A stretch of DNA of 64,000 bases from an uncultured Porphyromonadaceae bacterium. Its GTDB lineage: Bacteria > Bacteroidota > Bacteroidia > Bacteroidales > Muribaculaceae. Both the position numbers and the translations under genes were made by a program. Numbering within the stretch: the first letter of the stretch is position 1; every line of letters starts with the position of its first letter. The DNA lies in assembly GCA_902495075.1 (NCBI GenBank), contig CABUVO010000001.1, positions 1-64,000 on the forward strand, written 5' to 3'. The notes under the pieces were generated by a model. It was not told where the DNA came from. It ran no database searches and saw nothing but the letters and a program-made list of their open reading frames with translations. Below, piece after piece: positions 34,093 through 41,464 of the stretch.

Positions 34093-35178
34093 TTACCGCA
34101 TATTTGCTTCCCAGAATTTAATGGCATCCTTTATCCATCCTTCTGCAACAGTTCCTATTCCTAAACCGAATCCGTGTCCCAATCCCTCATAGACATGGAA
34201 TTCGGTTGGGATTCCAAGCGCCGACAATCTTTGGAGTCGATTCTGCATTGTGCGCCATGACGCTATGCCATCGTTTGAACCGACACAACTATATGTTGGC
34301 GCATCAAATTCTGATGCGGAGGAATATCCGGTATATTGCATTATTACAGCTGCTGCTTGAGGAATATCCGACTCACCGGTGAGCTGCCTCAGATAAGCGA
34401 GGTTGCCGAGTGTGGCTGCCATACGCGCACCTGCTGAACCGCCCCAAAGTGAGTAGTTGTTTTTTGCGACTCCAAGTATCTCTGCGTTATAATAAATAAA
34501 ACTTATGGCACGTGCTAAATCCCGATAGGGATCATCGGGGCGATAAATCAGTGCAAACGCGGTATAACCGGATTTACTGATTTCAAGAGAATGCGGAAAA
34601 CTGTCGTGCATTGCGCCGACATATGCAAATCCGCCACCTGCATTAGTGATGGCGAATGGTTTACCAACTGCACCCCTGAACACAAAAATTCCCGTGTCTG
34701 ATTTAGAAGGTTCAGCAGCAATCTCTTCTGGAGTATAAATGCTATAGAATATTTGTTCTCCTTTTACAGCTTGAGAGTGTAAGTAATTTAATATTTCAAC
34801 TGTCTTTTCAACCTGAATATACGGGTACCACAAATAAACGTTAGATGTGCTTACTTGTGCTAATGTCATGGATGGTGATACATTCCGATCAACAGGGAAC
34901 AACAGTCTGCCGAAATTTCCGAAAGCAGGATTATTTATTACCTCCGATACTGTGGATTGGGGTGTGAAATATGGTTCCGATGTTTCGATATTTTCATAGT
35001 TATCATTATCATTATCATTATTATCGGGTTTGTTGGGTTTGCTAATGGCAGGAATCTCTGGTTCGTCATCAACAATACTCTTTTTTGAACAGGCAGACAT
35101 ATTAAATAAAATCATAGTTATAATTGGTATAAGAAAATGACGGTTTTTTATCGTCAATATTGATAATCTTTCTTTCAT
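34093..35178 (-). CDS. Lipoprotein alpha/beta hydrolase (esterase-like)
   Basis: A 361-residue lipoprotein: signal IPIITMILFNMSAC with the lipobox Cys, then an Asp/Asn-rich linker. The hydrolase domain has an oxyanion-type loop NAGGGFAYVG, the nucleophile elbow WGGSAGARMA (Ser) and the C-terminal His in YEGLGHGFGLG. This pattern fits the BD-FAE/acetyl-esterase group, which often removes acyl groups from polysaccharides. It converges on the FMN reductase gene and has its own promoter. Confidence 0.85.
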   Translation of the reverse strand: MKERLSILTIKNRHFLIPIITMILFNMSACSKKSIVDDEPEIPAISKPNKPDNNDNDNDNYENIETSEPYFTPQSTVSEVINNPAFGNFGRLLFPVDRNVSPSMTLAQVSTSNVYLWYPYIQVEKTVEILNYLHSQAVKGEQIFYSIYTPEEIAAEPSKSDTGIFVFRGAVGKPFAITNAGGGFAYVGAMHDSFPHSLEISKSGYTAFALIYRPDDPYRDLARAISFIYYNAEILGVAKNNYSLWGGSAGARMAATLGNLAYLRQLTGESDIPQAAAVIMQYTGYSSASEFDAPTYSCVGSNDGIASWRTMQNRLQRLSALGIPTEFHVYEGLGHGFGLGIGTVAEGWIKDAIKFWEANMR

Positions 35179-35208
35179 AATAAATTTTGCGTTGTTTTAA
35201 CTATAAGT

Positions 35209-35237
35209 ATGACACAGAGTCATTCTTAGCAAAATTA
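35209..35237 (-). promoter_or_regulatory. Promoter and overlapping palindrome of the esterase gene
   Basis: The minus strand has TAATTTTG (35237-35230). Just downstream, ATGAC-ACAGA-GTCAT (35209-35223) is a 5-bp inverted repeat at the expected transcript start, so it may be an operator. The leader is about 45 nt. Confidence 0.45.
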
Positions 35238-35289
35238 CAGAATTTATAACAATCAATGATATTGAAAATTTCGGTGATTATTGCTCATA

Positions 35290-35530
35290 AGTAAGTATTA
35301 ATTGGGTATCCTAATCACTTGAATCAACTTAATTATTCTGACGCGAAGGCGCGAAGGGCAAAGGTTGATTCGAATTCGGGAGGTCGCTGCGCTCTTACTA
35401 AGGCACTGAGTCTTACGGCAGTAGCTGATGTTGCTCGCAACTGCAGCACACACAAAGGAATAATCCTTTATCTTGCCGAGAGACCGCAGCTGCAAGTAAC
35501 AGCAGTTACGATTTGAGACACAGTTTGATA
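35290..35530. repeat. Noncoding, locally GC-rich segment with repeat-like words
   Basis: No gene is supported between the esterase promoter and 35641. The segment contains GACGCGAAGGCGCGAAGG, which resembles dispersed intergenic repeats known in this phylum (my recollection). It also has small hairpins (AAAGGA-ATAA-TCCTTT near 35455; GTAAC-AGCA-GTTAC near 35498). Its 35421-35436 reverse complement matches 41104-41119 at 15 of 16 bases. Frames of 65 (+) and 83 (-) codons cover it but show no domain. Confidence 0.4.
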
Positions 35531-35640
35531 TAAATTTTAGGAGCACCAATTATTACATCTGCTACAAAGAGAAGATGTAACTATCCGATAATGATTAGAA
35601 TTTCCGTAATAAAGGTAATATCTTTATGAAAATTGAATCC

Positions 35641-35648
35641 TAACTTTG
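35641..35648 (+). promoter_or_regulatory. -7 box of the RibD/DHFR-like gene
   Basis: TAACTTTG, 30 nt before the ATG at 35678; it also rules out the in-frame ATG at 35633, which lies upstream of it. Confidence 0.6.
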
Positions 35649-35677
35649 TAAAAACGACTACACACCAAGACGATAAA

Positions 35678-36382
35678 ATGAAACCGGAAGTTATTTGTCA
35701 TATTATGAGTTCTGTTGATGGTAGACTTCTTCCATCACGATGGACGCTCCCTTTTGACGGAACTGACCCGTCAGTGCTCTTTAAAGAATACGCCCTTATC
35801 GGTAAACAACTTGACACTGATGCCTGGATGTTCGGGAAAACTACTGCTCGAGAGGCTTTCCCGCATAAGTTTATGCCTAAAAGTACAGATCATCCGAAAG
35901 CCGGGAAAATTCATATAGGTAATCGATATTCCTCAAGACTGTTTATTACAGTTGATCCGGATGCTGATATATTCTTTACATCGGATAAACTACGCGGTGA
36001 TAATATAGTGACAATTGTCGGTACAAACGCCACCAACGATTATCTTGCATTTCTTGAGGAGAAGGGTATATCCTATATTGTATTATCCAATCCTGCTGCA
36101 CTGGAGGAGGCGATGTCTATACTTTATGATAAATTTGAAGTTAGAAGAATATCTCTTCAAGGCGGAGGTATAATAAATGGCGCCATGCTGGCAGCGGGAC
36201 TTATTAATGAATTGAGTCTGGTGCTCTACCCCGGAATAGACGGGCTGACAACTGCGCCTTCAATATTTGAGTATTTAGGTGCTTCCGATGAGTATCCAGC
36301 CAAAGGTCAATCTTTAGAATTTCTATCTTCAGAAATTCGTGACAATGGAATTGTCTGGCTTCGTTATAAATTCCATCATTAA
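35678..36382 (+). CDS. RibD C-terminal / dihydrofolate reductase-like protein
   Basis: A 234-residue protein of the RibD-C/DHFR-like fold. It begins with the typical VICHIMSSVDGRLLPSRW, has WMFGKTTAREAF, the NADPH-binding region VRRISLQGGGIINGAMLAAG, and ends with a LIDELSLVL-type block (LINELSLVLYPG). In riboflavin synthesis this fold reduces the ribosyl group, but stand-alone copies like this are often general NADPH reductases of unknown substrate. It has its own promoter and is followed by an inverted repeat. Confidence 0.86.
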   Translation: MKPEVICHIMSSVDGRLLPSRWTLPFDGTDPSVLFKEYALIGKQLDTDAWMFGKTTAREAFPHKFMPKSTDHPKAGKIHIGNRYSSRLFITVDPDADIFFTSDKLRGDNIVTIVGTNATNDYLAFLEEKGISYIVLSNPAALEEAMSILYDKFEVRRISLQGGGIINGAMLAAGLINELSLVLYPGIDGLTTAPSIFEYLGASDEYPAKGQSLEFLSSEIRDNGIVWLRYKFHH

Positions 36383-36411
36383 CATAAACATAAATAATTG
36401 TATTTGTGTTT

Positions 36412-36505
36412 CTAAGAGTATGGTTACTTTTAACTTAGGTTAGCATAAAGAATTTTCAAGAGCACATTTAATTTTAATTCGTGTTAAAAGTAAACACACT
36501 CTAAG
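36412..36505. repeat. Imperfect 23-nt inverted repeat in an intergenic region
   Basis: Arms 36412-36434 and 36483-36505 are reverse complements at 20 of 23 positions (shared core TTACTTTTAAC / GTTAAAAGTAA) and enclose 48 AT-rich bases. The word GTGTTAAAA recurs at 36523. It could be a terminator-like structure for the upstream gene, an operator for the downstream FMN reductase, or a small mobile-element relic. Confidence 0.4.
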
Positions 36506-36546
36506 TGGTGAATTTATAATGTGTTAAAATTAAAATAAGATAAGGT

Positions 36547-37176
36547 ATGAAAGTATTGGTAATCAATGGAAGTCCCAATATTCATGGATGCACTGATCGG
36601 GCATTGAAAGAAGTGGAGAGTGTATTGACGGAACAAGGGATAGAGTGTCAACGAGTGAATGTTGGCAATAAAGATGTGCGCGGATGCATTGCTTGTCGAA
36701 CATGTCGTAAAACGAATAAATGTATTTTCGATGACCCGGTAAACGAAACAGCACCAATATTTGCTGAATGCGATGGTATACTGATCGGGTCACCGACATA
36801 TTATGCCGGATGTAACGGACAGCTGCTGGCATTTCTTGATCGTTTGTTCTATTCGACGATGGGGGCATTTGACAAGACCATGAAGGTTGGGGCAGCCGTC
36901 ATTTCATCACGGCGAGCGGGTTCCACATCAGCTTTCGATGAAATCAACAAATATTTCACAATATCTTCAATGCCGATTGTGTCCAGTACATATTGGAATG
37001 AAGTTCATGGCTATACCGTCTCAGATGTTGAAAGAGACAAGGAGGGTCTTCAGACAATGCGTAATCTCGGTCGCAACATGGCATTTCTGATTAAGTCCAT
37101 AGCAGCATCTAAAGAGAAGAACGGTCTCCCCGAACAAGAACGGAACTATTTTACAAGTTTCCTGAATGAGGATTAA
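36547..37176 (+). CDS. Flavodoxin-family FMN reductase (iron-sulfur flavoprotein-like)
   Basis: A 209-residue cytoplasmic protein. It starts with the FMN phosphate loop VLVINGSPNIHGCTDRAL, continues with GCIACRTCRKTNKC, a four-Cys loop seen in iron-sulfur flavoproteins, and IGSPTYYAGCNGQLLAFLDRL. It has no signal peptide, unlike the 33.4 kb homologue. Likely an NAD(P)H-dependent flavin or quinone reductase; substrate unknown. It is convergent with the second AraC gene across a shared terminator. Confidence 0.88.
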   Translation: MKVLVINGSPNIHGCTDRALKEVESVLTEQGIECQRVNVGNKDVRGCIACRTCRKTNKCIFDDPVNETAPIFAECDGILIGSPTYYAGCNGQLLAFLDRLFYSTMGAFDKTMKVGAAVISSRRAGSTSAFDEINKYFTISSMPIVSSTYWNEVHGYTVSDVERDKEGLQTMRNLGRNMAFLIKSIAASKEKNGLPEQERNYFTSFLNED

Positions 37177-37200
37177 TTCTGATAAAGATAAGTTAAAAAA

Positions 37201-37236
37201 ATACATTCCTCAGCCTTATTCAACTGAGGAATGTAT
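37201..37236. terminator. Bidirectional terminator between convergent genes
   Basis: A perfect 13-bp stem (ATACATTCCTCAG with CTGAGGAATGTAT) with a 10-nt loop, preceded by seven A (useful on the minus strand). It separates the FMN reductase and AraC genes. Confidence 0.8.
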
Positions 37237-37259
37237 ATAACCGATTTTTCGGGCATTGT

Positions 37260-38066
37260 CTATTCTCTGTATTGCGACGGGTTAAGTCCAAGAGTTCGTT
37301 GAACGTACCGACTGAAATATGCCGGCGATGAAAAATGAAACATATCTGATATCTGAACGAACGTAAGAGTTTTATCCCTCAAAAGACGGGCTATGTCCAG
37401 CGAGGTATAACGATTTATCCAATAGTTTGCAGGATAACCGCTGACTTTTTTTGATACTTCTGAAAGATATTTAGGTGTTACGCATAGAATATCTGCATAA
37501 TACGTTACTTCCCGATTTATCCGATAGTCTCCGTTTTCAAGCATATCAAGAAAACGGCTCATAAGAGATGCATTCTGTGTGGAAACAGGAGATTCCTTAT
37601 TGATGACTAAATGAAAATCGAAGAAGTCAAGAATAGCTGACTGAACGGCATTTATTAACAGCTCACGATAAAATGCGTGATTTGTCTGAGTCAGACGATA
37701 TTCAATCCACCTGAAATCTCTTTCGCAGACGAAGCGTTGGTTTGCGTCAAGATTCATGACAGGATTAAGAAAAAGCGAGAGTTGCCCTTTCATTCCATAG
37801 TTGGTCTGTGGAGTACATAACTCGATGAAGGGCGCTGTAACATATAACACCTTTACGACAAAGTCGCCGGATGGTCTTATATCATCAAGTAGTTTACCCT
37901 TGCGAACAATCATTAGATCGTTTCCGCACAGTTCAAACTGTTTTTCATTGAACTTAAAAGAACATCTTCCGCCCAAACATAAAGCATGAGCGAGATAATT
38001 ATCATAACTGCTTGAACCAATATTATCAAGAGTATCTTCTATTATAACATCTTTTAATTGTTCCAT
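37260..38066 (-). CDS. AraC family transcriptional regulator (second copy)
   Basis: A 268-residue regulator with an N-terminal cupin-like domain and a C-terminal double helix-turn-helix: first around ADILCVTPKYLSEVSKKVSG, second around VQISDMFHFSSPAYFSRYVQ, ending GLNPSQYR. The start at 38066 (MEQLKDVI) is chosen over 38105 because a TAAATTTG box sits directly in front of it and the extra residues look unrelated. Divergent from the aldo-keto reductase gene, which it probably controls. Confidence 0.88.
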   Translation of the reverse strand: MEQLKDVIIEDTLDNIGSSSYDNYLAHALCLGGRCSFKFNEKQFELCGNDLMIVRKGKLLDDIRPSGDFVVKVLYVTAPFIELCTPQTNYGMKGQLSLFLNPVMNLDANQRFVCERDFRWIEYRLTQTNHAFYRELLINAVQSAILDFFDFHLVINKESPVSTQNASLMSRFLDMLENGDYRINREVTYYADILCVTPKYLSEVSKKVSGYPANYWINRYTSLDIARLLRDKTLTFVQISDMFHFSSPAYFSRYVQRTLGLNPSQYRE

Positions 38067-38185
38067 ATGCAAATTTACAAAATAATATTCACGATAGCAT
38101 CTCATTTTGATATTTTCGCTGCCTATGTTCTATTTTTGTGTCTTTTATCCGAAATTTGTGTAACATTATGGTGATAAAGAGACGG

Positions 38186-38193
38186 TAACTTTG
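38186..38193 (+). promoter_or_regulatory. -7 box upstream of the aldo-keto reductase gene
   Basis: TAACTTTG, about 140 nt before the ATG at 38336; the long leader contains the protein-tail remnant at 38226-38330. Confidence 0.5.
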
Positions 38194-38225
38194 CAAAACC
38201 AAAATTTAATTGGTGCTGTGCTGAT

Positions 38226-38330
38226 ATGTCCTGGTTTGATCTTAGTGGTCGTCAGGTTGCTAAAACATCGGCTGAAACAGGAATCTATATAGTGAAGAAC
38301 TCAAATAGTGTCACAAAAATACTGAAATAA
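38226..38330 (+). pseudogene. Orphan Por-tail-like C-terminal fragment
   Basis: A 34-codon frame begins MSWFDLSGRQVAKTSAETG and continues IYIVKNSNSVTKILK to a stop 5 nt before the aldo-keto reductase start. It matches the C-terminal sorting-tail pattern (DLSGR ... GIYIV) and the tail of the cyclophilin-like protein at 31.7 kb. The frame stays open upstream to at least 38190 but without a domain. The likely origin is a deletion that removed the body of a secreted protein and left its tail; expression as a small peptide cannot be excluded. Confidence 0.55.
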
Positions 38331-38335
38331 CAAGT

Positions 38336-39349
38336 ATGGAATACAGAATATTAGGTCTGGATGGCTTGCGAGTTTCTGCAGTCGGACTTGGTTGCATGGG
38401 TATGAGCCACGGATATGGGCTGCCTTCGGATAAACGGGAGATGAAACGTTTGCTTGCCGATGCTGTAGACATGGGGTATACAATGTTCGATACCGCAGAA
38501 ATATACGGTACGCCGGAAGATCCCCATGCTAACGAAGAACTGCTTGGAGAGGCATTACAACCGTATCGCAACCACATAATATTTGCTACAAAATTCGGTT
38601 TGACATTTGATGATCCATATGGCGCGGGTCCTCATCCTCTTATTCCTGACTCCAGTCCGGAAGCTATCCGCAGGGCGGTGGAGGGATCGTTACGCCGCCT
38701 TCGTACCGATCACATAGACCTCTATTACCAGCATCGTATTGATCCTGCTGTAGAGCCTGAAACTGTTGCAGAGGTAATGTCTGACCTTATTCGTGAAGGA
38801 AAGATCCTTCACTGGGGAATATCTGAAACCAACGAGGATTATCTTCGTCGTGCACATTCTGTGTGTCGCGTTACGGCGGTGCAGAACCGTTATTCCATGA
38901 TGGCAAGATGGTATGAATCGCTTTTCCAGACACTTGAAGAACTCGGCATTGGTTTTGTAGCGTTCTCTCCGCTTGCTAACGGATTGCTTACTACAAACTA
39001 TGATGCGGCAACTAAATTTGATCCGCATTCCGATTATCGTGCTGCGATGCCTCAGTTCCAGAAAGAAAGTTTCAAAAAGAATCAGGAATTATTCGAATAT
39101 ATCCTTCATCTTGCCGATGAGCATCACGCCACACCATCACAGATATCCCTTGCCTGGATGCTCTGTAAGAAACCTTGGATTGTTCCAATTCCCGGTACGC
39201 GCCATCTTTGCCGGCTTAAGGAAAATGCCGGAGCTTCCGATGTCAGACTCTCTCAGGAGGAAATAGACAATATCGATCGCACTCTTGATACGATCCCTAT
39301 GAGCGAAGTGTTCGGCGGTTCAAAGATACTTTCAAATACTAAACAATAA
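38336..39349 (+). CDS. Aldo/keto reductase
   Basis: A 337-residue NADPH-dependent oxidoreductase. The catalytic tetrad is visible as Asp and Tyr in MFDTAEIYG (near 51-59), Lys in FATKFG (near 84) and His in YYQHRID (near 124). The cofactor region near the C-terminus includes PIPGTRHLCRLKENAGA. The sequence belongs to the AKR group with GLGCMGMSHGYG at the N-terminus. It reduces aldehydes or ketones; the substrate is unknown. It lies divergent from an AraC regulator. Confidence 0.92.
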   Translation: MEYRILGLDGLRVSAVGLGCMGMSHGYGLPSDKREMKRLLADAVDMGYTMFDTAEIYGTPEDPHANEELLGEALQPYRNHIIFATKFGLTFDDPYGAGPHPLIPDSSPEAIRRAVEGSLRRLRTDHIDLYYQHRIDPAVEPETVAEVMSDLIREGKILHWGISETNEDYLRRAHSVCRVTAVQNRYSMMARWYESLFQTLEELGIGFVAFSPLANGLLTTNYDAATKFDPHSDYRAAMPQFQKESFKKNQELFEYILHLADEHHATPSQISLAWMLCKKPWIVPIPGTRHLCRLKENAGASDVRLSQEEIDNIDRTLDTIPMSEVFGGSKILSNTKQ

Positions 39350-39387
39350 TATTTACTTATCTGATTGCATAAGTTTTTTACTCGTTG

Positions 39388-39395
39388 TAATTTTG
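39388..39395 (+). promoter_or_regulatory. -7 box of the ogt promoter
   Basis: TAATTTTG, 31 nt before the ATG, with a TTG near 39365 at an acceptable distance. Confidence 0.55.
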
Positions 39396-39425
39396 CAGGG
39401 GTAAAACAGGAAACAACATCATCAA

Positions 39426-39959
39426 ATGCAGAATATAATAACGAGAAAATACGAAGCGCCATGTGGCGTTCTTTTGCTCGGCTCTTTGGGCGACAAGTTG
39501 TGTCTTTGCGACTGGCAGGTGGAAAGACATCGCGAATATGTAGATAAAAGGTTATGTCGCGTGCTTGATGCTGAGTTTATAGAGGGAACAACCGCTGTGA
39601 CAGATAATGCTATGGCTCAACTTGATGAATATTTTGCCGGCAAACGAATGGAGTTTGATGTCCCATTACTGTTTGCTGGCACTGATTTTCAGAAAAAGGT
39701 GTGGAATGCACTTCTCTCTATACCGTTTGGAAAAACGACATCATATGGGGCGATGGCTCGCCAGATAGGTATGCCGAAAGCTGTGCGTGCCGTGGCTAAC
39801 GCAAATGGAGCAAATTCGTTATCCATATTCGCGCCATGCCATCGTGTGATAGGGAGTGACAACACCCTCACCGGTTACGGAGGAGGACTTGCTACAAAAG
39901 AATATCTATTGAAGTTGGAGAAAGCGATGCTGCCAAGACTTTCCAACGCAGATAAATAA
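39426..39959 (+). CDS. ogt: Methylated-DNA-protein cysteine methyltransferase
   Basis: A 177-residue DNA repair protein that moves the alkyl group from O6-methylguanine to its own Cys. The active site is Cys138 in FAPCHRVIGSDNTLTGYGGG; the helix-turn-helix with the Arg finger is in FGKTTSYGAMARQIGMPKAVRAVANA. The N-terminal domain is short, as in Ogt. It has its own promoter and lies at the end of the redox gene region. Confidence 0.94.
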   Translation: MQNIITRKYEAPCGVLLLGSLGDKLCLCDWQVERHREYVDKRLCRVLDAEFIEGTTAVTDNAMAQLDEYFAGKRMEFDVPLLFAGTDFQKKVWNALLSIPFGKTTSYGAMARQIGMPKAVRAVANANGANSLSIFAPCHRVIGSDNTLTGYGGGLATKEYLLKLEKAMLPRLSNADK

Positions 39960-40010
39960 GTGGTTGTTGGGTGGTTTTGGGTGGTTGGTGATAATACCCC
40001 TAAAGGGTAG

Positions 40011-40136
40011 TTATGCAACATCATGGGTGCTTTCGCGGGCATCCTCTGTTACTTCACGTATAATCCGAGCCATGCGTTCCTTTCCCGGTTCCTCCATCGA
40101 TGTATGTCGACAACTATTCATCCGCTCTTCCGACAT
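40011..40136 (-). pseudogene. Truncated duplicate of the zeta-toxin partner gene
   Basis: A 41-codon frame starting MSEERMNSCRHTSMEEPG is identical to the first 41 residues of the intact partner (40763-40978) at 30 positions. After that it diverges and stops early (HDVA). The similarity continues upstream, where a TAATTTTG box lies 28 nt before the ATG, the same spacing as in the intact copy. It sits directly downstream of the toxin gene. The second half of the partner and any second toxin gene are missing, so it looks like the remnant of a tandem duplication. Confidence 0.7.
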
Positions 40137-40163
40137 AATCTATAATTTTTTCTTATTCAACAC

Positions 40164-40171
40164 CAAAATTA
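40164..40171 (-). promoter_or_regulatory. -7 box in front of the truncated partner copy
   Basis: TAATTTTG on the minus strand starts 2 nt after the toxin stop codon, so toxin end and promoter are packed together. Confidence 0.45.
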
Positions 40172-40173
40172 TC

Positions 40174-40776
40174 TTATCTCGGAAGGATAGTTGAAGCCCA
40201 GTTGGGAAGTTTATCGACATAGCGTTTCGCAAGCTCACCGTCGCTCAGTCGGAACAGAAGTCGGGCTTCCGCATCCTCGATTGAGTTGTCATAGATATAG
40301 AGTCTGTCAACTATCGCGGATAGGATTTTGCAGTTGGCAATGGACTTGTCGTATCGGGATATGATTTTAGGGATTGGCACATCATGTCCTCCATCCAACA
40401 CACGTTGAGCGACACGCTTTGCATTGATAGTGGGGGATTCAGTGGAAACGAAAAACAGACGGATGAAGAATCCGGCTTCTTTCGCTCTAAGAATGTAATC
40501 GACCTTATCAGCAGCCGACATCACTGTCTCAAAAATGTGGCTCTTGTGTCCAGCAAGACACCTTTCCCTCCATTCATTACAATAGTTGGCGGCTTTCAGA
40601 ACAGACTCCTGATTATTCCAGTCGCCAAATATATCACGGGCAACATTGTCGGGATTGATGTATTCCGAATCCTCCAGCCATTCATGATGCAGAATCTTGG
40701 AGGTCACGGAAGTTTTGCCCGCCCCATTGGGTCCGGCAATCACAATCAGAACAGGGCGATGATTACTTGTTGCCAT
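40174..40776 (-). CDS. Zeta toxin family kinase
   Basis: A 200-residue P-loop protein: Walker A is GPNGAGKT (15-22), followed by EYINPDNVARDIFGDW, a substrate-site block, and HIFETVMSA. Zeta toxins phosphorylate UDP-N-acetylglucosamine or related substrates and block cell-wall synthesis; the Bacteroidetes subgroup to which this belongs has not been assigned a target, as far as I know. It overlaps the upstream small gene by 14 nt, which fits a two-gene toxin module. It is shorter than the Gram-positive zeta (about 290 residues). Confidence 0.85.
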   Translation of the reverse strand: MATSNHRPVLIVIAGPNGAGKTSVTSKILHHEWLEDSEYINPDNVARDIFGDWNNQESVLKAANYCNEWRERCLAGHKSHIFETVMSAADKVDYILRAKEAGFFIRLFFVSTESPTINAKRVAQRVLDGGHDVPIPKIISRYDKSIANCKILSAIVDRLYIYDNSIEDAEARLLFRLSDGELAKRYVDKLPNWASTILPR

Positions 40777-40978
40777 TCTTTATTCTGTTTATGGCATCGC
40801 CCCATTTCTCTTGTGCCGCCTGCGTAGCAGCTTCAACCCCGGCAGCCACACGCTCCGCAGCCCGGCGGGTGCTTTCGCGGGCATCCTCGGCAACTTCACG
40901 CATAATCTGAGCCATACGCTCGTCGCCCGGCTCCTCCATCGATGTGAGTCGATAACTATTCATCTCCGCTTCTGACAT
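40763..40978 (-). CDS. Small partner (putative antitoxin) of the zeta-type toxin
   Basis: A 71-residue acidic-then-basic helical protein. The start NSYRLTSMEEPGDERM followed by an Ala/Glu/Arg-rich amphipathic helix is a pattern I recall in front of zeta-like toxins in Bacteroidales. It is not similar to the classical epsilon antitoxin by motif. The ATG at 40978 is chosen because a TAACTTTG box covers the longer start at 41008. It overlaps the toxin start by 14 nt. The antitoxin role is inferred from position and coupling only. Confidence 0.7.
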   Translation of the reverse strand: MSEAEMNSYRLTSMEEPGDERMAQIMREVAEDARESTRRAAERVAAGVEAATQAAQEKWGDAINRIKNGNK

Positions 40979-41005
40979 AATCTGAGATCTTTTTTTATTC
41001 AAAGT

Positions 41006-41013
41006 CAAAGTTA
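41006..41013 (-). promoter_or_regulatory. -7 box of the zeta-toxin module
   Basis: TAACTTTG on the minus strand, 28 nt before the partner ATG. Confidence 0.6.
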
Positions 41014-41081
41014 CAAAAACTTTGTCATATCAGCAACTTGAAAGAAGAAGTTATAGTTATAGGTAAAAAAAGTAAGAAAGG

Positions 41082-41153
41082 AAAATTGGCGCGCCTAAAA
41101 CGTGAGCAACAGCAGCTACGACTAGTCGCTCATGTTAGAGGCGCGCCAATTTT
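41082..41153 (-). terminator. Long hairpin terminator after the small monooxygenase gene
   Basis: Arms AAAATTGGCGCGCCT and AGGCGCGCCAATTTT form a perfect 15-bp stem. Inside, AACGTGAGC and GCTCATGTT pair further with one mismatch, around a central loop. It begins 11 nt past the stop of the monooxygenase gene. Its core (41104-41119) matches the 35.4 kb intergenic segment at 15 of 16 bases, so it may be a dispersed element serving as terminator. Confidence 0.65.
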
Positions 41154-41164
41154 ATGTCTGTCCG

Positions 41165-41443
41165 TTAGAAATTGAACTGTTCGAGGGTGAGGGTGGCGAC
41201 CTTTTCGATTTCGGGAACGAGACGCTGGAAATGCGGTGACGCCATGTGGGCTTTTAAAGAGGCTTCGTCCTTCCATGTTTCGTATATCATCAGGCGGTCG
41301 GAGTTGGTGAGGGAACCTAACAGGTCGTATTCAATGCATCCGGCATCGTGAAGAGACAGTTCTACAAGTTCGGTTGCCAACGCTATGGCTTTCTTTCTGT
41401 TTTCTTCGGTCTCTGCTATGAGTCCGCAATTGAGTCTTATCAT
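41165..41443 (-). CDS. Antibiotic-biosynthesis-monooxygenase (ABM) family protein
   Basis: A 92-residue ferredoxin-like protein of the ABM/YgiN group. The pattern ATELVELSLHDAGCIEYDLL, then YETWKDEASLKAHMASPHF, is the family signature. Members act as quinol monooxygenases or heme-type oxygenases without cofactor; small stand-alone copies often have no known substrate. It is cytoplasmic and followed by the long hairpin. It is probably monocistronic. Confidence 0.88.
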   Translation of the reverse strand: MIRLNCGLIAETEENRKKAIALATELVELSLHDAGCIEYDLLGSLTNSDRLMIYETWKDEASLKAHMASPHFQRLVPEIEKVATLTLEQFNF

Positions 41444-41464
41444 AATTGTATATTGTTTTTATTT

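Noticed and set aside
35298..35549. Short frames on both strands in the repeat-like segment
   Set aside because: Both strands open over the same GC-rich repeat, no domain; treated as noncoding.
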